The position numbers and the translations under genes are program-made. Source: Paramoeba atlantica (taxonomy: Eukaryota; Discosea). Taken from it: 64,000 nucleotides of DNA. Shown here piece by piece: positions 46,810-56,774 of this stretch. The stretch covers positions 124,001 through 188,000 of the forward strand of contig CDRNVI010000178.1 of NCBI GenBank assembly GCA_977017575.1, read 5' to 3'. How positions within the stretch are numbered: the first letter of the stretch is position 1; the number at the start of each line of letters is the position of its first letter. The notes beneath the pieces are model-generated. The model did no database searches, was not told the origin of the DNA, and worked only from the letters and a program-made list of their open reading frames with translations.

Positions 46810-48180
46810 AGGTGATCCTCCTGAATATTGTGGGAAGATTGGTGATTTGCCTCTTCAATTTCCAGACCAAGGAACTGATGTGGATGAACGAGTTGGTAAC
46901 CTCAGAGGAAAACTGAACCGTACAGTTAACTCTATTGTGGAAAATCAGCCAATAATGGGATATGATTTGGTGGTGAGAACTTCAAGTGATGGAAGTTGTA
47001 CAGAGTGGATATTTGAACCTGTCTCAGAGAAGAAAAGTGGTATGATGGTGAATGCAATTTCTGCAAAGAAACCAAGAAGAAAAAAGTCAATCCAGTCAGA
47101 AGAATTGAGAGATAAACCATTAGAAGAAACTCCTTGCTCTCCGGAACTTGTTGGGTCTTCTAAACCTGTTTATAGTAGCGAGAAAGATGATGTTCAAAAA
47201 CTTGGGGAAAGAAGTCTGTGCATTCAAGATTTGAGAGTAAAAGTCGGTCCTAGAGAACGCAAGATTCAGGATTTGTGTGTCCAGAGGCCAACAACAAACC
47301 AAGAGTCCTCAGGTCAATCATACTCTGAACTCCAGATAATTGAGGATTCAAGTTCAACTGAATTGGGGATTATGAATGGCTCTTTGACTGGAGACCCTTT
47401 ATTTGATCTAATGAAGGAGAATGAGATGAATCAAGGGTCTGATGGGAATCCTGCTTTGGGTGATGGAGACTGTATTTCAGTCAATCCAGTTTCTGTTCTC
47501 CAAGCACATAAGGAATCCAATGTTGATGAGGACTCAAGGGAAGTTGAAATGGATGCTCAAGTCGATTGGAAACGTTCTGGGAAACGATATGAGATAGACG
47601 GAAGAGAATTTGTGTTTGGCACAGCCCCTCTTCCAGGTTTGAGAGTGGAAGACAAAGTCCTGGGACCGGCAGTTCAAGAATCATTGTGTGATTTGAAAAA
47701 GAAAACCCATGTTGATGGTATGAAATGGTGTCCATCCGGTGGAGATGGATGTAGAAGCCTACCCGACGATGGTAGCCGTTCTGTTGAGACAAGCGATAAG
47801 CCTGAGAGTGTCAATATTCATGATGTACAAACCCTTGCTGGTTTCAATTCTGAAAATTGTTCTTCTCAGTTGGTTAGTGGAGATCCTGATACTCAAAATC
47901 TTTATGAGAATCCTGATACTCACAAATTGCGCTGTGAACATACGAATGTGTTGTCTGAGCCATGCCAGCCTGTCCAGGAATCTTCCGAAACCGTGACTCA
48001 CAGATTGAGAACTAGAAAACAGAAGGAGAGAGTGGAAAGTAAAGGAATGGAGATAAGTGAAGAAGAACAAGATTCAGAATCAGGAAAAGGAAAAGATTCA
48101 GAAGAGGAAAGTGAAACTAACAAACCATTAACAGATTACAAGAGCAAACACCCATCAGAATTCTTAATAGATGATAGGAA
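46810..48180 (+). other. Chromovirus part: spacer of about 450 residues between RNase H and integrase
   Basis: Gypsy elements normally pass from RNase H to the integrase finger within roughly 60-100 residues. Here about 450 codons remain open in frame with both. The content is hydrophilic and low in predicted structure: basic near 47075-47100 (KKPRRKKS), with a conserved-looking island GREFVFGTAPLPGLRVEDKV near 47600-47660 and an acidic Ser/Glu tail near 48050-48120. No domain recognised. Confidence 0.75.
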
Positions 48181-48189
48181 ACTAATCAA

Positions 48190-49440
48190 AGAACAGGATA
48201 AGGATAACTGGATCAAATCAATTAAGAGAAGATTGGAAACAGGAAAATGGCCAAAAGATAAGAATGAGAAGAACAGATTGCAGAGAAAGGAAGGAGATTT
48301 TTACCTTGCAGATGGGATTCTTAGAAAAGTAGACCCAAGTGTCCTCCCAAATGCACTTCCACCAGCAGTACTTCCCGACCATTTAATAGGTGCAGCACTT
48401 CTCCAATTTCATGTTGACCCAATTGCCGGACATCTTGGAGGTTTATTAACTTACTTAAAAATCAAATCCAGATTCTATTTCCTAAAGATGTACACTGTGG
48501 TGCGACAATTTTGCAGAACTTGCCTAACTTGCCAACTCAACAAAACTGGAAGAGTGGACCAACCTCCAGCTGGAGAAGAAATAGAACCAGAGGGATTTCC
48601 AGGAATCATTTTGCATGTTGATAACACCCGAGTCAGCAGGACAGCCTGAGGCAACAACCACATTCTAAATATTTCAGACAGGTTCACAAAATTTCACAGA
48701 TTCTATGCAACAAAAGGAGTTTCGGCCATTCTTACTGCAAACAAACTGCTGGATTATGTCTGTACTTTCGGCTGCCCAGTGAAGATTATTTCAGATCAGG
48801 GATGTGAATTTGATGCAAAACTGACCACTGAGTTTGGAAAGATGATGGGAGTGAACCTGAAATGCACAACTAGTTTCAACCCAAGAGCAAATGGAGCGGT
48901 CGAGAGACCCTGGAGAACACTCAAGGACATGTTCAAAGCTTATGTTAACACAAGACAGGATAATTGGGACACATTCTTACCGCTTTTGCAGCTTGCATTC
49001 AACACCGCCCAGAGTTCAACAACAAATTTCACTCCTTATTTTCTAATGTTTGCAAGACAGGCCATATTACCCTTGGAAGTTCATTGGGACATTGCATCCA
49101 GACCCACAATGACAAGAAGCAAGTATATTAAATCTTTACAACAGGAATTGCCTGCGATTTTCGAATTAGTTAGGGAACATGTTAGTTCTTCAAGGAAGAA
49201 ATCACAGTTGGATCAGGAGAAAAGAAACCCTGTGAGAGAAACTTTGCTGGTCGGAGATTTAGTTTTGTGTGAGAGGAAACTCAAGAAGAAAGGCCTCAAC
49301 CCGAAATTATTACCAAGATATGGGAATGTAATTTACCAGGTGGTAGAAAAGCCCAATAATCATGCTGTTGCCCTCAGAAACATCCATTCTCAAGAAATGC
49401 TGCCGCACCTCATGAATGTCAGAAGAGTTAAGAAATGTAG
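48190..49440 (+). other. Chromovirus part: integrase
   Basis: The HHCC zinc finger (FHVDPIAGH ... CRTCLTCQ) is near 48408-48535. The core follows, with LHVDN (near 48613), ISDQGCEF (near 48787) and NGAVERPW (near 48890) as the likely Asp-Asp-Glu set. The C-terminal strand-rich part runs to about 49440 (VGDLVLCERK). Inserts element DNA into the genome. Confidence 0.9.
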
Positions 49441-49459
49441 AGTCACAACTTTGTGAGAT

Positions 49460-49620
49460 GTACCAGGAGTTGAGATAACAAAAATACTTGCTGAAAGAGG
49501 TAATGAGAAAAAAGAATATTTAGTTGAATGGTTAGGTTACAGCCAAAAGAAGAATTCATGGGTTGGAGCAGCTTCATTGAAAGGAAATCACCTTCTTTTC
49601 CAGTTTAGGAGAACAAATGC
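49460..49620 (+). other. Chromovirus part: chromodomain
   Basis: VEITKILAERGNEKK, then EYLVEWLGYSQKKNSWVGA, follow the chromodomain pattern (hydrophobic start, YLVxWxGY, later aromatic Trp). In chromoviruses such a C-terminal domain directs integration, often to heterochromatin. An acidic Ser/Glu tail follows to about 49816. Confidence 0.85.
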
Positions 49621-49816
49621 AATCACTTCAGCAGTAGGTAGAGAAGAAGAATCAAGTTCTGATATTGAGTTGGAAGAGGAAGATTCAAGATTTGAGGGAG
49701 AATTAAGTGAAAGAAAAGAAAGTCCAGATTCAGAAATGGAGACAAGTGAAAAGGAAAGTTTTGAGTCGAACGGGCTGGTATTGGACAAGGACTCGGATTC
49801 AGACTTTCTGGGATGA

Positions 49817-50395
49817 GAAACTAACTTTCGTGGTTGGATAACCCCTATTGCTTCTCTTTATTGAGTTGTTTCCTTTCTTTTGTTGTTTGAGATTTGGTTG
49901 TCTTTGCTATTAATCAATTTCGAAGATTGTTTTGACTATGTGACTGGTTCGGGATATTGGTTTCAAGAATTGCAATCCTGTTATGCTTCCTTCTGCCCTG
50001 GGAGACTGTAAATATTGTGAATGCTGTAAATATGATGAAGATTTGGGTTTACTGGTTTCCCTGGACAGAGGTCCTAAATATATCAAAACATTTTTTTTCA
50101 AGTAAGTCCCCAGCCATTGTGTTTTGTGTTTGTTCTCTTTTCTGTGTTTTGTTTTGTGTTTTGTTTGTTTTATTCTCCTGTCATCCCCCTTGGTGAGCTG
50201 CATTTTACGATTTGTTGACACCCCGAATTGATTCCTTGGGTCTTCTGCTGCTGATTCCCTTCTTTTGATTGCTTGGTCGGAGAATTGATTCTGATTTTGT
50301 GGATTCCCATGGATTTCTTTCATCTTTTTGGACCCTGTTGAGTTTCTGGCCTCTTTTCTCTTGGTGCCTGCAACCCCACACTCTTGTTTTGTTTC
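49817..50395 (+). other. 3' non-coding region of the chromovirus
   Basis: T-rich sequence with no supported frame. It includes a TTTTGTGTTTTG-type repeat near 50118-50170. Confidence 0.6.
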
Positions 50396-50406
50396 AAAGG
50401 GGGAGG
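50396..50406 (+). promoter_or_regulatory. Polypurine tract
   Basis: AAAGGGGGAGG directly abuts the 3' LTR start (TGTTGG at 50407). This is the usual primer for plus-strand DNA synthesis in LTR elements. Confidence 0.88.
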
Positions 50407-51029
50407 TGTTGGTGAGACCTGCTTCCAACACGGAAGTTGTGCCTTTCAGTGCCTTTTCAGTTCCTTGAGCCTCCCTGAGCCTTCCCTGAGCTTCCTTGAT
50501 GCCTTTTATCATGAGTTTTGGTCCTTTCGGAGAGCCCTGAGCCTCACAGACAGCCGCGCGCCATTTTATCGTGATTTTAGCCAAAATCACGAGATTTTTA
50601 GCGCTCTTTTTATTCAGTTTTCGCGTTCGTGTTTTTGCTTCTTTTTCTTGCCGCTTTGCCGCTTTCTGCTTTCTTTCTGCTTTCTTGTCACTCTCTCTCT
50701 CTCTCTTTGCTTTCCTTTGTGATCTTTTGGCTTGCCTTGCTTGCTTTCTGTTCTCTTCTTTTGTTGTCATCATCTTTTGTTGTTTTCTTCCTTCTTTGGT
50801 TGCTGTGTAGACTTGGGATTCCGATTTGAGTTGAGTTTCGGCGATTCTGTGCTTTTCTCAGTTGTGATTCCTTTTGTTGTTCTTCTTCTTGCTTTTCTGT
50901 TTCTTTGTTGTTGTTTTCTTGTTCTGTTTGTGTTGGCTGGGGATCTTTCCCATAAAGGTTTTGATCCAGAGTTTCTGTTTCTCTTTCTTTTCTCTTGTTT
51001 TCTCTGTTGATCCTGCTCCCCTCCTCACA
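50407..51029 (+). repeat. 3' LTR of the chromovirus
   Basis: 623 bp, identical to the 5' LTR apart from three CpG transitions and a 2-nt length change near the start. Ends CTCCTCACA, then target duplication GATT. Confidence 0.95.
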
Positions 51030-51805
51030 GATTGAATAGAAAGTATTTGATAGGAAGTTTGGTTTTGTGGAATTGATTGAAAATTGTAATTTGGTTGGGT
51101 TTGAGAAGATTGAGGAAGTGGAAGTTGAATTATTGTTTGTGGAGTTGAAAATGTTTCATAAAAAGTTGGTTTTTGTTGAGGAAAAAATGGGTTGGATTGA
51201 ATTTGAATAACTTGAGGTATTGATGGTGGTTGATTTTGAATAAAAAGATAGGAGTTTGTTGCTCTTTCTTTGAATGGAATGGAGGTGGAATTTGATTGAA
51301 AAGACTGAAGTGGTAGTTGTTGAATTATAGATTTGTTTTGATTTATTGGATTGGAGGAAGTGGAATTAGAGTGGAATTGTTGAATGTGATCAAGTGTTGG
51401 TATGTTTGAAATCATTGGCTCAAAAGTTAGTGGATTGATGTTTAATTGTGATTGTTTCATTTTTGTTGAAGAAGAGTGGAGTATTAATTGACTGGAGATA
51501 GGTTTTTCAGGTTGTAAGGATTGGTCAGTTTCAATTGGTGAAGGAGATTGTTGAAGTTTTGGTGATTGGAGAAGTGGGGAACCTTGTGGAGATGAGGTTG
51601 CTGGTAATGAGTGATCAGTTTCCTTATTTGTGTTGGCTTTTTTTTGCTTTTTTTCATTTGGGAGGGAATTGAAAATGTAATCTTCTAAATGGTTGTGTCG
51701 TGTGGGACGCAGGGAGGGTTTTGAAGTTTGTTTCTTATTATTTTGAGGATATGCAGTTTGAGATTGCTTGGGGATCATTGAGGGAAGAGGAGAGGTTTCT
51801 TGGGC
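51030..51805 (-). pseudogene. Element X gene G2, Asn/Gln/Ser-rich C-terminal region
   Basis: A minus-strand open frame of about 255 residues between the gypsy and LINE insertions. It is very rich in Gln, Asn, Ser and Pro (for example IIQQLPLQSFQSNSTS, SLQPEKPISSQLILHSSS), so probably disordered. It continues leftwards at 40335 across the gypsy element and rightwards at 52884 across the LINE, as both target duplications show. Such Q/N-rich tails occur in many eukaryotic regulatory proteins, but no function can be assigned. Confidence 0.6.
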
Positions 51806-52883
51806 CCCCCCAAAGGTAAAAGAGAAGTGAAACAACCAAAGTTCAAGTACCCTGCCTTGCAAGTGTTTTATGATGGCTCTGGGCATGTAGACCCTCACAT
51901 CGGGGGATCTGGGTATGTGATTATTAAGGAAGGTTTGGAGGTTGGAGGTGGATTTGAAACAATCCCACTAAGTTCAAATAATTTGGGTGAGTTTTCAGGA
52001 TGCTTAGCTGGTCTACAACAAGTTATTGGCTTTGGGCAATGTGTAGAGATGGTGGGAGATTGTAAAATTCTGACTGAGGCAGTGCCTAAGACGAAACCGA
52101 TTGATAACTTTGAGCTCAATGAGATCCTATCTGAGATCAGAAATATTGTTGAGAGTAAATTTGCCAAAGTGGAGTACACTCATGTGTATCGTGAATTCAA
52201 CAAGAGGTCAGATGCGATTGCAATGGCAGCAAGTCACTCTGAAGAGGATGGGATGGAAGCTGTATTTGATAGGAACTGGGATCTAAGATCAAAACAACTA
52301 GCAACAACCAGTGAGGAATGGATTATCGAGAATTCCAAGCTGTGGAAGTGGGTGATGGAACCATTGGATTTGGATTGGAGCTTCCCTGTGAAGAAAGTTC
52401 AGTTTAAGAGGAGGTTTAAGGATAAGGTGATTACAACTAATAATGTTTACTTCCCAGTACAAGCTGCACTAGATGGGGTGATGATTTCTCCTGTGTTCAT
52501 TTCAGATGATATTGTTAAGTGGTTTCCAGAAAGAGCTGCACCTGGAGAGATGTTAGAAAGTTTTGTTGAAAAAGAAAACCAAAAATGGAAAGAGAAGTAC
52601 AAGCAAGCAAGGAATTGTTGGTTGAAGAGTGCAATGAGACCTTCCATTGTAAGGAAGATTATTAGGCCTATTAAGGTTGTTGAGAAGAAAAGAATTTTGA
52701 AAGAGATTTGAATGAGAAATAGAAAGAAACATTAGAGCTTTTGGCCACTAAGTTGGCACTGAAGTGGGTTGATCCTACTTAATTATAACAATTTAATTTA
52801 AGTGTATTCTTGGGTGTCCAGATTACACTTCATTTCAATAAATGACATCTCTGATGTCTAAAATTAAAAAAAAAAAAAAAAAA
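51806..52883 (+). mobile_element. LINE copy L2, truncated, with poly-A and perfect 16-bp target duplication
   Basis: GAGAGGTTTCTTGGGC at 51790-51805 recurs at 52884-52899 directly after an A-run ending at 52883. The insert is the last 1.08 kb of the LINE family: RNase H frame, 3' untranslated region and tail. It interrupts gene G2 of element X in the opposite orientation. Heavy 5' truncation, poly-A and a long duplication are hallmarks of target-primed reverse transcription. Confidence 0.95.
51810..52711 (+). pseudogene. LINE RNase H domain and C-terminal extension (copy L2)
   Basis: An open frame of about 300 residues, N-terminally truncated by the insertion; upstream in-frame codons come from the target. 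RNase H motifs: FYDGSGHVD, NNLGEF, VGDCKIL, NKRSDAIA, giving the Asp-Glu-Asp-Asp set. The C-terminal extension (ends VEKKRILKEI) matches L1 and L3. No stop lies inside the domain, but without RT and promoter it is a dead fragment. Confidence 0.85.
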
Positions 52884-53930
52884 GAGAGGTTTCTTGGGCT
52901 GATTTTTCCTTCCTCTTGCGCTTTGGCATTTTCTTTCCTTGCTGAAACTCCTTTGAGGCTTTTTGGTTGGTTGATTTTTGCCAAGGGAGATGATGGTCAG
53001 TGTTCAAGGCCTTGATGAAGAGGTAATCAGAACTTGGAAAAAGAGAATCTACTCTGTTCAATTGAATCTTTTCTTTAATCAACAGTGTTGAGTGAATGAG
53101 TTCAAAAACATTCCTTGAATTGAGTGGTTTGGAGGGGTTCAACTTCTCTAAAATTGCTTGGTTGGTTGTAGGGAAATTATTTTCTCAAATAAAAATGAAA
53201 ACTTCATTCAGCAATGAATCAAGGAGTTTTTTCTTACTCAGAACCAGCAAATAATCCTTTAGAAGTAAAAGTGGGCACAGAGTTAGTGATGTTGATGGAT
53301 TCCATGGTTTATCATAAGAATTACTTCTAATGAAAAGGTTCCCTTGATTTGGAAAGGGTAAGCAGAGTTGGAGCAAGCAGGAATATTCTTATTTCCTCTG
53401 ACTACAGAGGGTTTCAACTTAACCAACAAGTGGTTTCTTTTCATCAAAGATAAGAGGCCTCAAAAGGGGAGGGAAAGTTTTGTTGCTTTGCAAATTCTGT
53501 AATTTTCCAGGATTCAAATACCAAAAGGAACCTTCTTCCAGAACCTCTTCCCAAATCCAGAACTGAGGGTAAGTTGAAAACTCACCAATTCCTGAGCTGA
53601 CTTTCCAGCAAACTGATGAAAAAAAAGTAATTTCCTTTTTTGTTTGTTCACTAAAGTTGAAATATTTGTTTTTCTTATAGTCAATTTGAGGTGAGTTTGT
53701 GTCCACTTTTATTATGGTTTCGAAGGTGGGGAGACTCATGCCAACCATAACATTCACTTCAAAAAATCCATTTTGGAACCACCACAATAATTTGAGTATT
53801 CAATGTAACCTAGGGCAAAATGCTGTGTTACAATCGAAATAATTGAATCCTTTGGAAATATCAGAGACTCCAACGAGATAATTGGTGACAAGTTTGGTGT
53901 TTTTTTCAATTTTTGATTTTGTAATTAAAC
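52884..53930 (-). pseudogene. Element X gene G2, N-terminal and middle region
   Basis: Minus-strand coding pieces at 53419-53787, 53185-53376 and 52864-53142, preceded by a start-proximal part near 53790-53930. Segments such as IKVDTNSPQIDYKKNKYFNF, PPLLRPLIFDEKKPLVG and LLLLKDYLLVLSKKKLLDSL look like a folded protein. A basic stretch MPKRKRKEK lies just before the LINE insertion. Homologous to 20690-21300 in X copy 1. No known domain recognised. Broken at several places. Confidence 0.6.
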
Positions 53931-54100
53931 TGGAAAACCAACCAAAGCAACAATCAAGAAACCTCAATAATAAACTGAACTGTTTTGAATCTCAGAATTG
54001 CAATATAAACACTTTATTGTGGAAAGGAAAAGAAGATAAAAGTGGGAAACTGAGGGAAGAAAGGGTCAAAAGATCTTTTTTATAAAAAAACTTTTTTTGC
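53931..54100. other. Upstream region of gene G2
   Basis: Non-coding sequence highly similar (inverted) to 18545-18627. It contains, in G2 sense, CCACAATAAAGTG about 130-140 bases before the G2 start; a TATA-like role is possible but unproven. Confidence 0.35.
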
Positions 54101-54181
54101 TCTTTCATACTGTTTTTCCTCAATTCTTGAATTTATTGAATTATTTGAATCACAAAACACAGCCTTTTTTTCCCCTTTTTC

Positions 54182-54205
54182 AGTGCTTTATGGCTCATAA
54201 TGCAT
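54182..54205 (+). repeat. Left subterminal direct repeat, palindromic
   Basis: Contains GCTTTATG-GCT-CATAATGC: near-perfect 8-bp inverted arms around 3 bases. Repeated in the same orientation at 55805-55828 with 20 of 24 bases identical. Confidence 0.7.
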
Positions 54206-54439
54206 AGAGGGAAAAAAAAACCCACAAAGCACCAAAAAAAGGCAAAAAAAGGCAAAAAAAAGTCATGCACCAGTTTTTATTGAAATTTCAAAAAACACAA
54301 AAAAAACAAGCTTAAAAAAATCAAACAAGCAGCCCTGTAAATGTGCTGTGGACCACTTCCATGGTTGACTGGAGCACCAGAAGATGAGGATAAAGAGGAT
54401 GAAGAGGAAGAAGAGAAAGAAGAGGATGTGGAACCATAC
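54206..54439. other. 3' region of the recombinase element
   Basis: Minus-sense Ser-rich low-complexity coding tail (from TCC/TCT repeats at 54380-54430), then A-rich GGCAAAAAA repeats near 54240-54262. Nothing else recognised. Confidence 0.4.
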
Positions 54440-55527
54440 ATCAACTGGGTGGCTCTTTGTTTTTGAGCAGTTGTTGAATTTGCAATGTAACCTTTTGCAA
54501 TCTGCAAATTTTTTCAATCCCCAGCATTCATTAAGTCCAATTTCATAGCTTCTGAATTGACTATTTCTGTTGCTTCTGTTCTCCAAAATGAATGTCTACT
54601 GTAAGACACTTCTTCTTGTGGCAATTCAAGGAAATCTACCATCTTCTGGACCAAGTTTGCAATGTAGTTTCTTCCAATTGAACTCTTGTTGAAAATTTGG
54701 TTCTTTGTACTGAAACTATTCCAGAGATGAGTGTTCTTTCTGAAATCTTTTCTGTGTGATTTTTCAAGGAGACCAAGATGCTTTTTCCAGAGTTTTACAA
54801 CATTTGCTTTTCCTCCATGAATAATGTAAGGGTGTGTTGTGAGTCCACCCTTCTTGTGTTGCAAATTGATCACCAAATGGTCATCTTTTAGCACCACATC
54901 TTGAACTTTTAATTGAAAAACCTCAATGGCTCTCCTCAAAGTGAAATAAGTACAAAGAGTGATTAAAGAATCTTGTTTTGCTTTGGCTTCATTGAATATG
55001 GGTGCTTTTTGACAAAGAAATTCTTTAATTTCAAGCCAAGTGAAAACACCAGCTTTCTTTTTCTTGTACTTCTTTTCAAATTTTTGCATCAACACATTCA
55101 CATCATGCAATTCCTTCAAGTTCACCCCATGAGCAAAGAGACAAAATTTCTTCACATGTGAAATTTTTGGAAAGAAGGAGCCAAAGGAAAGAATACACTT
55201 GCTGGTTTTTCCACTCAGAGGATACAAAAATTCTTTAAAAAATCGAAAAATCAACTTCTTGGAGAAAACCACTTCCTCTTGTTGGTCCAACCAGTATTGA
55301 AATCTACTGATTGCAATTAAAAACGGTCCAACAGATGTGCTTTCCTTCAGTTGACAAACACTTGGCTTTTTTTTGTTAAAAAACAGCACTTCCCAAGTGA
55401 GATGAGGGATGTTGATTATTAGTAGCAAATCCACTTTTTGCTTTGCTCTTTTTTCTTTCTTTCTTGAAGTTGCAGTGTCATTTTCATCATGCTTTTGTTT
55501 CACACCCTTGCTCTCCATCCTTAACAA
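54440..55527 (-). pseudogene. Tyrosine recombinase, Crypton-like, degraded
   Basis: The open frame 55527-54514 has 337 residues, starting MLRMESKGVK with a basic N-terminus. Features: a SAM-like helical region (about residues 60-180); the first catalytic Arg box TYFTLRRAIEVFQLKVQDV (about 193-211); a beta-strand Lys region HLVINLQHKKGG (about 217-228); and an H-x-x-R-type box in YSRHSFWRTEATEIV (about 309-323). A GYI..S segment of the kind that carries the nucleophilic Tyr is readable near 54480, past the end of the open frame. The arrangement is characteristic of eukaryotic tyrosine recombinases, which cut and rejoin DNA at short sites. The gene is degraded and probably inactive. Confidence 0.75.
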
Positions 55528-55804
55528 AAAAGAAAAGAGTGACTTCTTTTTTCTTATTTTACTGTTACTTTTTTGAATTCAAATTTTTTGAATTTTCATT
55601 TCATTAAAAATAAATTGAAGGTTCAAAAAACAGAATTGAAGAAAAAACAACTTGCAATATAGCAAAAAATGTTGTTTACAACAAGTGTGCATTATAAAAA
55701 CAGAATTTAACTCATTCCCTTTCTCAGCTTTCAGGTTTTTTTTATACCTTCAGGCTAGAGGCCCTCAAGTCTAAAAGAAAACCCTCAAGCTTTGAAAGGA
55801 AACA

Positions 55805-55828
55805 AGTGCATTATGGTTCATAAGGCAC
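55805..55828 (+). repeat. Right subterminal direct repeat, palindromic
   Basis: Contains GCATTATG-GTT-CATAAGGC: the same arm pattern as the left repeat, with different central bases. Candidate recombinase binding site. Confidence 0.7.
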
Positions 55829-55860
55829 ACCGGTGCAAAAACAGCTATTTTTGTGGGAAA

Positions 55861-56380
55861 GCAAAAATACTTTTTTTTTATTTCAACACTTCAAAAAGTT
55901 CAATTTGAAAAACTTTTTGAATTTTTTTATTGTTGAAAAATTTTAAAAAGAAGTAGTGGTTAAATATTTCAAATGAATTAAACTCCCTCTGAAAAGGATT
56001 TTTTAGTTTTATTGAAGGTTTAAAACTTTTTCTACAAAAACTTTTTTTTTTGTGGGGAAGTAAAAATACTCTTTTTTCATTTCAATACCTCAAAAAGTTC
56101 AATTTGAAGAATTTTTTGAATTTTTTTATTGTTGAAAAATTTTAGAAAGAAGTAGTAGCTAAATATTTCAAATGAATTAAACTTCCTCTAAAAAAGATTT
56201 TTTAGTTTTATTGAAGGTTTAAAACTTTTTCCACAAAAACTTTTTTTTTTGTAGGGAAGCAAAAATACTCTTTTTTTATTTCAACACTTCAAAAAGTTTA
56301 ATTTGAGGAACTTTTTGAATTTTTTTGTTGTTGAAAAATTTTAGAAAGGAGTGGTGGCTAAATATCTCAAATACAATTTG
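55861..56380. repeat. 199-bp tandem repeat of element X, 2.6 units
   Basis: Unit starts (GCAAAAATACT or GTAAAAATACT) lie at 55861, 56060 and 56259, exactly 199 bases apart. Units are about 90% alike. The block separates divergent genes G2 (minus) and G3b (plus). The same repeat occurs inverted at 18150-18540. Confidence 0.88.
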
Positions 56381-56774
56381 TGGGGCAGGCAGGCAAGGCA
56401 AAAAACTTGAAGAGTTTGAGAAAAATGGGCCACTTTCAAAACGCTCGTGAGATTTTACAAGAATTGAACATTTCTTGGAAAACTTATCAAAGCAAATCCA
56501 ATCAAAAATTTGGGATTTAAAAATTGAGGGAAGTGAAGGAAACCATGGTGTTTTTGAGTTTGAAGGAAGTGGGGTTTGTTTTTGAAGCTGTCTTCTTGCA
56601 CCTGATCACATGATTGCATGTTGAATGCATTCTACTTGGATCATTACTTCCAGGAGATTCCTTTCGAAGCTCAAAGAAAGGTCTTCACCTCCTTTGATTT
56701 TGCTTTTTTGACAAAAGAATTGAGAGTTAAATAATAAATGGGATCAGAAAGGTTGGTTTTGAATCTATCCAGAA
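56381..56774. other. Intergenic region of element X, upstream of G3b
   Basis: Non-coding. Bases up to 56717 match 17838-18150 (inverted). Beyond 56717 the two X copies differ. Confidence 0.5.

Larger units (their letters stand above)
40336..51029 (+). mobile_element. Near-complete Ty3/gypsy chromovirus with a T-rich leader in place of gag
   Basis: Two nearly identical LTRs (625 and 623 bp) and a 4-bp target duplication GATT (40332-40335, 51030-51033) define a 10.7-kb insertion into element X gene G2. Parts in order: 5' LTR, primer site, 3.1-kb T-rich leader, 9-bp tandem repeat, protease, RT, RNase H, a long spacer, integrase, chromodomain, 3' non-coding region, polypurine tract, 3' LTR. No gag with a zinc knuckle is visible. 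The LTRs differ by three substitutions, all CpG transitions, and a 2-nt indel, so the insertion is young. The coding part carries about four or five interruptions. Confidence 0.93.
54101..55847 (-). mobile_element. Tyrosine-recombinase DNA element (Crypton-like), inserted in element X
   Basis: About 1.75 kb absent from the matching place of X copy 1 (18490-18520), where the flanks join directly. It holds one minus-strand tyrosine-recombinase gene and two subterminal palindromic direct repeats. A single recombinase gene, small size and no long inverted ends fit the Crypton group of DNA transposons. A DIRS-like or other origin is possible, but no RT is present. The insertion site lies inside the 199-bp tandem repeat of X. 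Confidence 0.65.

Noticed and set aside
54101-55847. DIRS-type retroelement, since DIRS elements also use tyrosine recombinases.
   Set aside because: No reverse transcriptase or RNase H belongs to this insert, and it is only about 1.75 kb long with one gene.
55861-56380. LTRs or terminal inverted repeats, because of the long repeated blocks.
   Set aside because: Units are adjacent with a constant 199-bp period in both X copies, so this is an internal tandem array.
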